Shown: positions 9,003 through 17,744 of the stretch, piece after piece
Position numbering within the stretch: the stretch's first letter is position 1
Layout: each line of letters opens with the position of its first letter
Source of the DNA: Beijerinckiaceae bacterium
Lineage (GTDB): Bacteria; Pseudomonadota; Alphaproteobacteria; Rhizobiales; Beijerinckiaceae
DNA: 64,000 bases
Direction of reading: 5' to 3'
NCBI GenBank assembly: GCA_947475995.1
Contig: CANJNI010000002.1
Location: 153,099-217,098 of the forward strand
Made by a program: the position numbers and the translations under genes
Notes under the pieces: generated by a model
The model's input: the letters and a program-made list of their open reading frames with translations, nothing else
Database searches by the model: none
What the model was told of the DNA's origin: nothing

Positions 9003-10037
9003 CTATGAATTCCTGACTTTTTTGACCAAGTCATAGACGTGTTGGACGGGAGTTTGGGGTAAAATGCCGTGGCCAAGATTGAAAACATGCGGTCTCCCAC
9101 GCATTTTTTCCAATATATGATCGACGGAACTCCCGAGCGCCGAACCACCGGTTATCAGCGCCAGCGGATCCAGATTGCCCTGGAGGGCGATGGGCGAACT
9201 TACGGCGCCTCGGGCGAAATCCAGACCCGTGCTGGTATCAAGACCGATCGCCGCTATGCCGGGAATCGCCGATACTTCCGCAAGATATGACGCCGCGCTT
9301 CGCGGGAAAGCGATGATAGGAGCGCCCGGTACGCGCTCTCGGACCCCTTCTACAATCTGTCGCAGGGGATGCAGACACCATCGCTCAAATTCTGGTTGCG
9401 GCAAGACGCCCGACCATGAATCGAAGATCTGTGCAGCGTCGATCCCAGCATGAAACTGGGCCACCAGATAATCGATCGACGATTGGACCAAAAGTTGGAT
9501 GAGACGCTGAAATTCTGCCGGATAGCGATACGCGAACAACCGGGCGGGAGCCTGATCTGGCGTTCCCCGACCGGCTATCATGTAGCTGGCAACAGTCCAG
9601 GGAGCGCCGCAGAAGCCCAAAAAGGTAGTCTCGTCATCCAACGCGCCTTTGACGATCTGGATGGTCTCGAACACAGCGGAAAGTCGCGAGATGTCGACTT
9701 GATCCCTCAAGATGCTCATCCCGCTCGGTTCGGAGATAGGAGCCAGTCTGGGACCTTCGCCTGTCTCGAATGACACTTTCTGTCCCAGAGCTTCTGGAAT
9801 GACCAGAATATCGCTGAACAGGATAGCAGCGTCGAACCCGAAGCGGCGGATTGGTTGGAGAGTGACTTCAGAAGCCTTCTTGGGCGTGAAGCAGAATTCT
9901 ATGAAACTCGGCGCAGTTGCGCGAATTTCCCGGTATTCAGGCAGATACCGGCCAGCCTGCCTCATCAACCAGATAGGTGGCTTTTCGAGCGTTTCGCCTC
10001 TCAGAACTCTGAGAACTTTTTTAGAGGGGGACTGCAT
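9003..10037 (-). CDS. hemE: Uroporphyrinogen decarboxylase HemE
   Basis: A 344-aa HemE. The substrate-binding signature PIWLMRQAGRYLPEYRE covers residues 21-37, followed by the FSDILVIPEALG segment and the FCGAPWTVASYM segment of the active site. It removes four acetate carboxyls from uroporphyrinogen III to give coproporphyrinogen III. It forms a two-gene unit with hemJ and reads away from the 394-bp gap that separates it from ppsR. In Caulobacter that same hemE-flanking gap is the replication origin. Confidence 0.96.
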   Translation of the reverse strand: MQSPSKKVLRVLRGETLEKPPIWLMRQAGRYLPEYREIRATAPSFIEFCFTPKKASEVTLQPIRRFGFDAAILFSDILVIPEALGQKVSFETGEGPRLAPISEPSGMSILRDQVDISRLSAVFETIQIVKGALDDETTFLGFCGAPWTVASYMIAGRGTPDQAPARLFAYRYPAEFQRLIQLLVQSSIDYLVAQFHAGIDAAQIFDSWSGVLPQPEFERWCLHPLRQIVEGVRERVPGAPIIAFPRSAASYLAEVSAIPGIAAIGLDTSTGLDFARGAVSSPIALQGNLDPLALITGGSALGSSVDHILEKMRGRPHVFNLGHGILPQTPVQHVYDLVKKVRNS

Positions 10038-10431
10038 GCGGGCTCCGTGCGACGCCGCCTCTATATCTGAATCGAATCATTTCTGGTGGTGTTTTTTGTT
10101 ATGCTGTGGAAAGCGGCAATTAATTGTTTGTTCTCCATCGCCGGCGCTTTTCGCAGATGATTCCCGCAATTCACAGGGATGTCAGACGCTTTGGACGATT
10201 AACGTTTTGTTAGGATTTACAGATCGTTAACCAATCAGCCGCGTAATCAGTTCGCATCTCGTTCACCTTGTCCCCGACATTGACAAGCAAGCCTGTCAGA
10301 AACCATCCAGGCAAATTGGCCGTGCATGAATGGAACGTGATATTCATGAATTACGGGAACGACAGCCTCGGCTCATGCTCTCGCTGGCGCTTACCCACAC
10401 ATATCCGCCGGGCCGCCCACAGGATCGATGC
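10038..10431. other. hemE-ppsR intergenic region; candidate chromosome origin
   Basis: This 394-bp non-coding gap lies between divergent hemE and ppsR. Seen directly: an AT-richer core (about 10081-10245); tandem GANTC sites at 10069-10073 and 10074-10078 and a third at 10159-10163; TTAA-N7-TTAG at 10199-10213, close to the CtrA motif TTAA-N7-TTAA; a near-inverted repeat GATTAACG (10197-10204) / CGTTAACC (10225-10232); and DnaA-box-like TTACCCACA at 10391-10399 (one mismatch to TTATCCACA) plus CTTTCCACA on the minus strand near 10105-10113 (two mismatches). Caulobacter Cori lies in the corresponding place. Strong DnaA boxes are few, so this is a candidate only. It must also hold the promoters of both flanking genes. 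Confidence 0.5.
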
Positions 10432-11262
10432 GTGACCAGAAACTATTTTCACCTCCATCTTGTTTCAGACGCGACAGGAGAAACGTTGATCGCTGTCAGC
10501 CGGGCAGTCGCGGCCCAATATCAGGGCGTGGCCTCAATCGAACACGTTTATCCTTTGGTTCGAACGAGAGCACAGCTGGACAGGGCCATTGATGAAATCG
10601 AGGCCGCGCCGGGAATCGTCCTTTTCACTCTGGTGGACAGCGAACTCTCGGGCGTTCTCGAAAAAGCCTGTCAGGAAAACGGCAGCCCATGCCTTTCCGT
10701 TCTTCAGCCCATACTGGGTGTCTTCGAATCCTATCTGGGCACAGCGTCGATCTCCCGACCGGGCGCCCAGCACATGCTGAACGCCGACTATTTCAAGCGG
10801 ATCGACGCGCTCAACTTCACCATGATGCATGACGACGGCCAACAGCCCGAGAACCTTGAGCAGGCCGATGTTGTATTGCTGGGTGTAAGCCGGACCTCCA
10901 AGACTCCTACCTCCATCTATCTCGCCAATCGTGGAATCAAGACGGCCAACGTACCGCTCGTGCCGGACGTACCGCCGCCCGCAGCCTTGGAGAATCTCCG
11001 GAAACCACTCGTCGTCGGTCTCCTCGCCTCTCCAGAGAGGATCGTCCAGATCCGACAGAACAGACTGCTTGCATTGAATGCGGATCAGGAAACCCCGTAC
11101 GTCGACCGCATGTCGGTTGCGGAGGAAGTCGCCCATTCGAGACGCCTGTTCGCGCAGCATGGTTGGCCGTTCATAGATGTCACGCGGCGATCCATCGAAG
11201 AAACCGCAGCCGCTATAATCGACCTCTACAAGGCGCACAAACTGAAGCTGATGGCGCAATGA
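10432..11262 (+). CDS. ppsR: Pyruvate, phosphate dikinase regulatory protein (DUF299 kinase/phosphorylase)
   Basis: A 276-aa protein from GTG 10432, which has AGGA 7 nt upstream; the frame is open further upstream from 10330, but the shorter form fits the family length. The fold-type motifs are SDATGET (residues 12-18) and the P-loop-like GVSRTSKT (151-158). Members reversibly phosphorylate pyruvate phosphate dikinase or PEP synthase using ADP and phosphate. No dikinase gene is in the window. It begins the plus-strand run ppsR-maf-coaE-dnaQ and is the counterpart of the origin-adjacent gene of Caulobacter and Rickettsia. Confidence 0.92.
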   Translation: MTRNYFHLHLVSDATGETLIAVSRAVAAQYQGVASIEHVYPLVRTRAQLDRAIDEIEAAPGIVLFTLVDSELSGVLEKACQENGSPCLSVLQPILGVFESYLGTASISRPGAQHMLNADYFKRIDALNFTMMHDDGQQPENLEQADVVLLGVSRTSKTPTSIYLANRGIKTANVPLVPDVPPPAALENLRKPLVVGLLASPERIVQIRQNRLLALNADQETPYVDRMSVAEEVAHSRRLFAQHGWPFIDVTRRSIEETAAAIIDLYKAHKLKLMAQ

Positions 11263-11870
11263 GTCGTCTGTGGCTTTCGGACAGACCTCTAGTCTTGGCC
11301 TCCCAGAGCTCAGCGCGTCGCAAGTTGCTGGAGGCGGCCGGTCTGCCCTTCGAGGTCGTGCCGGCCGAAATTGATGAGGAAGCTTTCAGGGGCGCCCATC
11401 AACATCTCGCGGCGAGCGAACTCGCGCAACACCTTGCTTTTGAAAAAGCCAAAGCCGTCTCCCGTACCCTTCCGGATCACCTTGTCCTTGGCAGCGACCA
11501 GACTCTGGAACATTCGGGCCAAATATTCTCAAAATCTGGCTCTGTGGAAAATGCAGCGCTTCAGTTGAGGACCCTGTCGGGCAGTTCCCACATGCTTTGG
11601 TCCGCAGCCTCGGTGGTGCGGAATAGCGAGGAAATTTTCCGCTGCGTCTCGCAGGCGACAGTCACTATCCGGTCGCTTTCAGACGACATGATTGCCACCT
11701 ATATCGAAGCCGCAGATTCCTCCATCGTTCAATCTGTTGGTGGCTATCAGATGGAAGCGGCCGGGTTGCATCTGTTCGATCGGGTGGACGGAGACTATTG
11801 GACGATTCTCGGTTTGCCGATGCTCCAGATCTGTCAACAGATGCGGAGACACGGTTTGTTGGCGGAATGA
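11259..11870 (+). CDS. maf: Maf/YhdE/YceF-family nucleotide pyrophosphatase
   Basis: A 203-aa Maf protein. The start ATG 11259 overlaps the ppsR stop (ATGA), so the longer upstream open frame is not used. The substrate-binding motif [12 protein letters not shown] lies at residues 13-24 and the LGSDQT segment supplies the catalytic Asp. Maf proteins hydrolyse non-canonical or modified nucleoside triphosphates (dTTP/UTP, pseudo-UTP or m7GTP depending on subfamily). I cannot assign the subfamily. It is coupled to ppsR, with coaE 8 bp downstream. Confidence 0.92.
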   Translation: MSRLWLSDRPLVLASQSSARRKLLEAAGLPFEVVPAEIDEEAFRGAHQHLAASELAQHLAFEKAKAVSRTLPDHLVLGSDQTLEHSGQIFSKSGSVENAALQLRTLSGSSHMLWSAASVVRNSEEIFRCVSQATVTIRSLSDDMIATYIEAADSSIVQSVGGYQMEAAGLHLFDRVDGDYWTILGLPMLQICQQMRRHGLLAE

Positions 11871-11878
11871 CGTAAAAC

Positions 11879-12463
11879 ATGTTGATCGTGGGTCTGACCG
11901 GTTCAATCGGGATGGGGAAATCGGCAACCAGCGACCTGTTTCGCCTGCAGGGCATACCGGTCCACGACTCGGACAGCACGGTCCATGATCTCTATGCTGG
12001 CGAAGCGGCGCCGTTGATAGAAGCGGCCTTTCCGGGAACGACGCGCGAGGGCATTGTCGACCGCTCCTTGTTGTCGCCGAAGGTCATCGGAAATCCCGAG
12101 GCGCTTCGCCGTCTTGAGGCGATCGTGCATCCCTTGGTCCGGAGGAAAGAGCAGGACTTCCTGAAACTGCACTCGGGAAGGAACGCCCGGCTTGTGCTGG
12201 TGGATATTCCGCTCCTGTTCGAGACGCGCGATCCCACCAGTTTCCGGGCGATTGTGGTCGTCACTGCGCCGGCTCACGTACAGGCCGAGCGGGTCCTGGC
12301 ACGACCGGGTATGACCCGAGAAAAGATGGACACGATTCTGGCTAAACAAATGCCCGATGTGGAAAAGCGCAGGCGTGCTCATTTTGTGGTGGACACGAGT
12401 CGGGGTTTTGATGTCGCTTCGTCGCAGGTCGCCGCCATTCTGCGCTGCCTCGCGGCACCATAA
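11879..12463 (+). CDS. coaE: Dephospho-CoA kinase
   Basis: A 194-aa P-loop kinase that phosphorylates the 3'-OH of dephospho-CoA, the last step of CoA synthesis. Walker A GLTGSIGMGKS is at residues 5-15. HDSDSTVHDLY follows (the conserved D-x-D substrate motif), then DIPLLFET near residue 105. It follows maf by only 8 bp; the aroE gene that commonly separates them in Rhizobiaceae is absent. dnaQ starts 14 bp later, so all four genes look co-transcribed. Confidence 0.95.
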   Translation: MLIVGLTGSIGMGKSATSDLFRLQGIPVHDSDSTVHDLYAGEAAPLIEAAFPGTTREGIVDRSLLSPKVIGNPEALRRLEAIVHPLVRRKEQDFLKLHSGRNARLVLVDIPLLFETRDPTSFRAIVVVTAPAHVQAERVLARPGMTREKMDTILAKQMPDVEKRRRAHFVVDTSRGFDVASSQVAAILRCLAAP

Positions 12464-12477
12464 TTTGTCGGGATCAG

Positions 12478-13173
12478 ATGCGGGAAATCATTCTGGACAC
12501 TGAAACCACCGGGCTGGATCCCCAGACAGGGGACAGGCTCGTGGAGATCGGCTGCCTTGAGCTGTTGAATTCGATCCCGACTGGAGCGGTTTTTCACCAA
12601 TACCTCGACCCACAGCGCGATATGCCCGAGGAGGCTTTCCGGGTTCACGGATTGTCACGAGAATTTCTCGCGGGAAAGCCGCTATTTGCCGACGTCGCGG
12701 ACGAGTTCCTGAGCTTCGTCGGTGAAGACGTGCTGGTTATTCACAACGCTGAATTCGACATGCGCTTCATCAATGCGGAGCTCGCTCGGATTGGGCGCGC
12801 ACCGCTGCAAATGAGCCGCGTTATCGATACGCTCGCCCTCGCTCGCAAGAAACATCCCGGCGCATCCAACAGTCTCGATGCCCTGTGCGCGCGTTACAAG
12901 ATCGACAACTCCCGCCGCACCAAGCATGGAGCGTTGCTCGATTCGGAAATTTTGGCTGACGTCTATGCTGAGCTGACCGGTGGAAGGCAGACGGCATTGG
13001 TCCTGCAGACCGCTGTCGTCACCAAGGTAGTCGAGGAAATCAAGGCTTTTATCGGCGTCCGCCCGGAACCGTTGCCGAGCTTATTGAGCCCGGCGGAGGC
13101 CGAAGCCCACGCTGCCCTTATCGCCCAGATGGGTGATAAGGCGCTATGGAACACCTACGGTCAGGAAAGCTGA
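12478..13173 (+). CDS. dnaQ: DNA polymerase III subunit epsilon (3'-5' proofreading exonuclease)
   Basis: A 231-aa DEDDh exonuclease. ExoI is DTETTG with D7 and E9, ExoII is HNAEFD with D94, and ExoIII has H150 and D155 (HGALLDSE). It proofreads for the replicative polymerase. The C-terminal tail (about residues 175-231) would contain the alpha-subunit-binding region. It closes the ppsR-maf-coaE-dnaQ run and its TGA abuts the secB stop with no gap (convergent). Confidence 0.95.
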   Translation: MREIILDTETTGLDPQTGDRLVEIGCLELLNSIPTGAVFHQYLDPQRDMPEEAFRVHGLSREFLAGKPLFADVADEFLSFVGEDVLVIHNAEFDMRFINAELARIGRAPLQMSRVIDTLALARKKHPGASNSLDALCARYKIDNSRRTKHGALLDSEILADVYAELTGGRQTALVLQTAVVTKVVEEIKAFIGVRPEPLPSLLSPAEAEAHAALIAQMGDKALWNTYGQES

Positions 13174-13650
13174 TCAGGCGATAGCCGGATTGCCCTGACT
13201 GGCTGCTGCACGCTGCACGTAAAGAGCGTGGAAGTCGATCGGATCAATGAACAGGGGCGGGAAGCCTCCGTTGCGAACCGCATCGCCAACAATCTGGCGG
13301 CCAAACGGGAAGAGCAGCCGCGGACATTCGATCAGCAGGACCGGGGCGATATCGTTGGCAGGAATGTTCTGCAGGCGGAAGACGCCGCAATAGTTCAATT
13401 CGAACTTGAACAGGGTCTCCGCGCCCTCTCCCGCCGAGCCTTCGAGCGCCAGGGACACCTCATAATCGGTCTCCGACAGCTGTCTGGCGTTCACATTGAC
13501 CTGGATATTGATGTTCGGAGCCTTTTCCTGCGGCCCTAGCGATTGCGGCGCGTTGGGATTCTCGAAGGAAAGATCCTTGATGTATTGCACGAGAACGTTG
13601 AGCTGCGGGGCCGCGCCTGTTCCGGGAGCCGTACCGTTACCTTCCGCCAT
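13174..13650 (-). CDS. secB: Protein-export chaperone SecB
   Basis: A 158-aa SecB from ATG 13650, preceded by a good AGGAG-type site; the longer open frame upstream is not needed. The family core is clear: [16 protein letters not shown] near residue 16, then the INVQVN-type strand and the [13 protein letters not shown] segment. Tetrameric SecB holds preproteins unfolded and delivers them to SecA. It converges on dnaQ and is divergent from the Tim44-like gene across 185 bp. Confidence 0.95.
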   Translation of the reverse strand: MAEGNGTAPGTGAAPQLNVLVQYIKDLSFENPNAPQSLGPQEKAPNINIQVNVNARQLSETDYEVSLALEGSAGEGAETLFKFELNYCGVFRLQNIPANDIAPVLLIECPRLLFPFGRQIVGDAVRNGGFPPLFIDPIDFHALYVQRAAASQGNPAIA

Positions 13651-13835
13651 TTCGTTCTCCTGCGGCCCCTCGAACGGCGGCCTGCTGATCATCAACCGGG
13701 CTGGCGGGTACCATGGAAGAAGAAACGAAACAAGCCAGCGCCGACCTGGCATCCGGCACGGGAAATTGCGAAAGGAACGAACTATATTAAAACCTCTATG
13801 GCTTAGCCGAACTCTTAGCAGACAGGCCGACTCGA

Positions 13836-14558
13836 ATGTTTGACGTCACAACGGTCATTTTCGCCATTCTGGCGGTTTTTGTGGTCTGGAAGCTGCGTTC
13901 GGTGCTTGGGACCCGCACCGGGAGCGAAAAGCCCCCCCACGACCCATTCTCCCGTCCGTCCCGCAACCCGGACGACCGCGAGGTTGGCAACGACAATGGA
14001 AACGTGATTCGCCTGCCCGGGGCGGCGAACAGCAAGCCGGTCGGGGAAGCTGATGATGCGGTTTCTGCGGCGGATCGCTGGGCGGGTTACGCCGAGCCGG
14101 GTTCGCCGAGTTGGAACGGACTTGAAGCAATTGCGGCCGGCGAACCCGATTTCTCGCCCCGGATGTTCATCGAAGGCGCCACGGCAGCCTATGAGATGAT
14201 CGTCGTGGCGTTTGCGGCGGGGGACAGGAACACTCTTCGCAATCTTCTGGTCAAGGATGTCTTTGACAGCTTTTCTCAAGCCATCACGGAACGTGAAGCG
14301 CGTGGTGAAAAGGTTCAGTCGACCTTTGTTTCCATCGACAAGACCGTAATTGATGATGCGGCGGTTCGTGGCAGGTCGGCCCAGATCAGTGTTCGTTTCC
14401 AGTCCAAGCTGATCACCGCGACGCGCGATGCAGCGGGCAACATCATCGACGGCAATGCCGAAAAGGTCGTCGACATGATCGACGTCTGGACCTTTACGAG
14501 GGAACTCGGATCTCGCGATCCCAACTGGCGCTTGATGGCGACGGATTCCGCGCATTAG
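13836..14558 (+). CDS. Tim44/TimA-family inner-membrane protein
   Basis: A 240-aa protein with one N-terminal transmembrane helix ([15 protein letters not shown], residues 6-20), a low-complexity linker rich in Pro, Arg and Asn (about 25-75), and a C-terminal Tim44-like domain (from [18 protein letters not shown], about residue 110, to the end). Tim44-like proteins of alphaproteobacteria are related to the mitochondrial presequence translocase subunit. Their bacterial role is uncertain, with links to membrane protein assembly or export. The divergent secB neighbour and the downstream mltA-smr pair are conserved context. Confidence 0.88.
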   Translation: MFDVTTVIFAILAVFVVWKLRSVLGTRTGSEKPPHDPFSRPSRNPDDREVGNDNGNVIRLPGAANSKPVGEADDAVSAADRWAGYAEPGSPSWNGLEAIAAGEPDFSPRMFIEGATAAYEMIVVAFAAGDRNTLRNLLVKDVFDSFSQAITEREARGEKVQSTFVSIDKTVIDDAAVRGRSAQISVRFQSKLITATRDAAGNIIDGNAEKVVDMIDVWTFTRELGSRDPNWRLMATDSAH

Positions 14559-14568
14559 TGGCTCGACG

Positions 14569-15696
14569 ATGGAAGATGCCGGGGACATCGAAAAGTCAGG
14601 AGCTGTTCTGACTCCTTTTCCGTTCTCGGGTTTGCGTGGCTTCGCGGACGATCACCTTTTGTCCGCATTCGCGACTTTTAAGCGATCATCTCTGCGGATG
14701 TTGAGCAGTCACCCAGTTTTGCGACAGGCTCATTCTCCACATGCCGGGCTGCATGATGTTTGCGCCGCCGCAAGTGGCGCGACAATCAGCTCCAACGAGG
14801 AGGCGCGGGATTTTTTCCAGCACCACTTCAGGGCTTTCAGGATCGGAGCCATCGGGAAGGAAACAGGGTTTCTGACTGGCTATTATGAACCTGTGGTGGA
14901 CGCTTCTCCGCAAAGAAATGCCGCCTTTGCAGAGCCTGTTTACGGTTTGCCGCCCGACCTGTTTTCACTGCCGCTTGAAGACAGGCGAGGATCGGATGAT
15001 CTTTCCGGCGGTTTTTTCCAGGAAGGAATCCTGAAGCCATATCCGGACCGCGCTGCAATTTACGCCGGCGCCTTGCACGGCCGCGCACCGGTGCTGATGT
15101 GGCTGCGCGACAAGATCGAGCTTTTCATGATTCAGGTTCAGGGAAGCGCGAGGGTGCGGCTACCGGACAAAACGATCGGCCGTCTTGTCTATGCAGGCCG
15201 GAACGGGCGTCCCTATTCGTCGATCGGCCGCAAACTGATCGAAATCGGCGCTGTCAAATCCGCCGAAATGTCTCTCGAGAATCTGAAAGCGTGGGTCAGG
15301 CAGGCCGGGCAGCATGATGGTGCGCCGGGTCGTTGCTTGCTGGAAACCAACGCTTCCTATGTCTTTTTTGATTTCCAGCCGATGCACAATTCGGACGATG
15401 GCCCTATTGGCGGTGAAGGAGTTCCGTTGACGGAGCTTCGTTCCATAGCGGTTGATCGCCATATCTGGAGCTATGGCTTGCCATTCTGGGTCGATGCAAG
15501 ACTGCCGTGGGAGGAATCGAAGCCGACGAGCTTTTCACGATTGATGATTGCGCAGGATACCGGATCGGCGATCCTTGGGCCGTCCCGCCTCGATCTCTAT
15601 TTTGGTTCAGGCGATAGGGCGGGCAGTCTGGCGGGACGCATCCGGCACGATGCTGATGTCTTCGTACTCCTCCCGCGCCGTGGAACATCCGCGTGA
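14569..15696 (+). CDS. mltA: Murein transglycosylase A (MltA)
   Basis: A 375-aa lytic transglycosylase that cleaves peptidoglycan to 1,6-anhydro-muropeptides. The MltA domain has TGYYEP at residues 103-108 and FMIQVQGSARV near 185-195. The C-terminal 3D (double-psi barrel) domain has DTGSAILGP with the catalytic Asp, then YFGSG. I see no signal peptide or lipobox: the N-terminus is acidic, which is common in rhizobial MltA homologues and leaves its export route unclear. It starts 10 bp after the Tim44-like gene and overlaps smr by 4 bp. Confidence 0.92.
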   Translation: MEDAGDIEKSGAVLTPFPFSGLRGFADDHLLSAFATFKRSSLRMLSSHPVLRQAHSPHAGLHDVCAAASGATISSNEEARDFFQHHFRAFRIGAIGKETGFLTGYYEPVVDASPQRNAAFAEPVYGLPPDLFSLPLEDRRGSDDLSGGFFQEGILKPYPDRAAIYAGALHGRAPVLMWLRDKIELFMIQVQGSARVRLPDKTIGRLVYAGRNGRPYSSIGRKLIEIGAVKSAEMSLENLKAWVRQAGQHDGAPGRCLLETNASYVFFDFQPMHNSDDGPIGGEGVPLTELRSIAVDRHIWSYGLPFWVDARLPWEESKPTSFSRLMIAQDTGSAILGPSRLDLYFGSGDRAGSLAGRIRHDADVFVLLPRRGTSA

Positions 15697-16301
15697 AACG
15701 AGAGCCCGGACAGCGAAAGACTCGCGATCTCACTCGACATGAACTTGATCTGTGGCTGCATGTGACGCGCGATGTCAGGAGGTCCCGCTCCGCCGCCGCT
15801 ACTCCTCAATTCGTTCCAGCAATTGACCCGGCTTCCCTGTCCGCCCCAAAATCTGGACCGAGCAGGGCGGTATCAATTCCGGCGACTTCCCCTGCGGTCG
15901 GCAAGCAGGTTTTGCGCTTGCCGCCGCTTGCACCAATTGAACCGAAAATCCGTCGCCGGCTGTCACGTCGACAGATCAGCGTGGATGCTGTGCTGGATCT
16001 GCACGGCATGCGCCAAGACCAGGCACATTTGGCGGTCCAGCGCTTCCTGCATCAATGCCATGAAGATGGAGGCAGGCTGGTTCTCATCGTGACCGGGAAA
16101 GGCGACGCGCCCGATGGCGCATGGGATGATTTTCGCCGAACCGGCGTGCTGCGGCAAATTGTGCCCCATTGGCTGCGTGAGCCCGCATTAAGAAAGTTCG
16201 TCATTGGCTTCGAGGAAGCCGCGCCATCCCAGGGTGGTTATGGGGCGTTATATGTCCGCATACGCCGGCCCGACGGACATCCGGGAATGGGCGCGCGATG
16301 A
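15693..16301 (+). CDS. Smr/MutS2-C-terminal domain endonuclease-like protein
   Basis: A 202-aa protein with a disordered Arg/Pro/Ser-rich N-terminal half and a C-terminal Smr domain (about 95-195). The Smr motifs are DLHG (102-105) and TGKG (134-137), linked to nicking or RNA-cleaving activity in the family. GTG 15693 overlaps the mltA stop (GTGA), and its own stop overlaps the next gene (ATGA), so mltA-smr-xre are translationally coupled. The cellular role of stand-alone Smr proteins in this lineage is not established. Confidence 0.9.
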   Translation: MKREPGQRKTRDLTRHELDLWLHVTRDVRRSRSAAATPQFVPAIDPASLSAPKSGPSRAVSIPATSPAVGKQVLRLPPLAPIEPKIRRRLSRRQISVDAVLDLHGMRQDQAHLAVQRFLHQCHEDGGRLVLIVTGKGDAPDGAWDDFRRTGVLRQIVPHWLREPALRKFVIGFEEAAPSQGGYGALYVRIRRPDGHPGMGAR

Positions 16302-16675
16302 CGCCTTTCGGACAGAGGCTGCGGCAGTTGCGGGCTGCAAAAGGCGTCACGCTTAAGGAGATGGCCGCTGAAATCGGTGTTTCGTCCGCATACCTTTCAG
16401 CGCTGGAGCATGGCAAGCGCGGTGTTCCGGCCTGGCTTCTGGTCCAGCGGATCATTTCCTACTTCAATGTGATCTGGGACGATGCCGAAGAGCTGGAGCG
16501 ACTGGCCCAGATTTCCAATCCCCGGATGACTGTCGAGACAGCGGGTCTTTGCCCGGAGGCCACCGAATATGCCAACAGACTCTCCCAGCAAATTGACCAG
16601 CTGGAGCCGGACGACATCAGGGAAATGCTTCGATTCCTGGATGAAAAGGTGCGGAAACCGCGTCGGCAAACCTGA
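16298..16675 (+). CDS. XRE-family transcriptional regulator
   Basis: A 125-aa protein with an N-terminal XRE/Cro helix-turn-helix (about residues 5-60; core TLKEMAAEIGVSSAYLSALE at 18-37) and a helical C-terminal part with no recognised ligand domain. It overlaps smr by 4 bp. The targets are unknown; the tight coupling to mltA-smr suggests it responds to or controls the same cell-envelope genes, which is inference. Confidence 0.88.
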   Translation: MTPFGQRLRQLRAAKGVTLKEMAAEIGVSSAYLSALEHGKRGVPAWLLVQRIISYFNVIWDDAEELERLAQISNPRMTVETAGLCPEATEYANRLSQQIDQLEPDDIREMLRFLDEKVRKPRRQT

Positions 16676-16731
16676 CTTGACCGCCGACCAGCGCGGTGCG
16701 AAACGACGCCACGTCTGATCAGGAGCAAGAA

Positions 16732-17733
16732 ATGGCCGCCGGTAGCATCGATATTTTGGGTATTGGAAATGCAATCGTCGATGTGGTGGCGACAGCAGAC
16801 GATGATTTCCTGGTCCGGGAAAAGCTGAACAAGGGCGGCATGACCCTGATTGACGAGCCGCGCGCGCAGCAGCTTTATGGCTCCATGGGCGCCGGAACGG
16901 TGATTTCGGGAGGTTCGGCAGCCAACACGATTGTCGGCGTCGCATCCTTCGGGCTTTCATCCGCCTTTATCGGCAAGGTGAAGGCTGACGAGACCGGCGC
17001 TGCCTTCACGCACGATATTCGGGCCATGAAGGTACGGTTCGAGACCCCACACGCAAAGGATGGTCCGTCAACCGCAAGGTGCCTCGTTCTGGTCACGCCG
17101 GACGGCGAGCGCACGATGAACACATATCTGGGCGCATGCCAGAACCTCACCCCTGCGGATGTTGACGAAAACCTCGTGCGCAGCGCCGGCATCACGTATC
17201 TTGAAGGGTATCTGTGGGACCCGCCCGAAGCCAAAAAGGCATTTGTCAAAGCTGCGGAAGTCGCCCATGCGGCGGGCAACAAGGTCGCGTTGACCCTGTC
17301 CGACGCCTTTTGTGTCGATCGATACCGCGCCGAGTTTCTGGATTTGATCCGTTCCAGAACAGTCGACATCATCTTCGCCAATCAGCATGAGCTGAGGTCG
17401 CTTTACGAAACTGCCGATTTCGACACGGCTGTATCGGCGCTCCGGGAGGAAGGAATCCTGGCGGCGGTCACCCGGTCCGAGCTTGGCTCGCTGGTCGTTT
17501 CGCGCGAGCAGACCTACGCAGTGCCAGCCTATCCGATCGAAAAACTCGTCGATACGACCGGCGCCGGCGACCTCTATGCAGCGGGCTTCCTTTCAGGTCT
17601 TGCGCGCGGCGCATCGCTTGAGGATTGTGCGAGGCTCGGGGCCCTCGCCGCATCCGAGATCATCCAGCACTACGGTGCGCGCCCTGTTGTGCGCCTGTCC
17701 GATCTCGCTTCGCAAAATGGTCTCAGCTACTAG
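16732..17733 (+). CDS. PfkB-family sugar/nucleoside kinase (adenosine kinase-like)
   Basis: A 333-aa kinase. ATG 16732 with AGGAG 7 nt upstream is preferred over the in-frame GTG 16696. PfkB signatures are GGSAANT (residues 60-66) and, near residue 275-285, the DTTGAGDLYAAGF motif with the catalytic Asp and anion hole. Rhizobial orthologues are annotated as adenosine kinase, converting adenosine to AMP, but substrate cannot be read from sequence alone. It stands 56 bp after the XRE gene and converges on coaA with an 11-bp gap. Confidence 0.88.
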   Translation: MAAGSIDILGIGNAIVDVVATADDDFLVREKLNKGGMTLIDEPRAQQLYGSMGAGTVISGGSAANTIVGVASFGLSSAFIGKVKADETGAAFTHDIRAMKVRFETPHAKDGPSTARCLVLVTPDGERTMNTYLGACQNLTPADVDENLVRSAGITYLEGYLWDPPEAKKAFVKAAEVAHAAGNKVALTLSDAFCVDRYRAEFLDLIRSRTVDIIFANQHELRSLYETADFDTAVSALREEGILAAVTRSELGSLVVSREQTYAVPAYPIEKLVDTTGAGDLYAAGFLSGLARGASLEDCARLGALAASEIIQHYGARPVVRLSDLASQNGLSY

Positions 17734-17744
17734 AGCGCAACCGA

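Noticed and set aside
13815..14588. A 257-codon open frame antisense to the Tim44-like gene
   Set aside because: Shadow of the real gene; rich in Arg and Gly with no motifs or ribosome-binding site.
14569..14650. MltA as a truncated pseudogene because it lacks a signal peptide
   Set aside because: Length, TGYYEP and the catalytic Asp domain are intact, and rhizobial homologues often lack an obvious signal.
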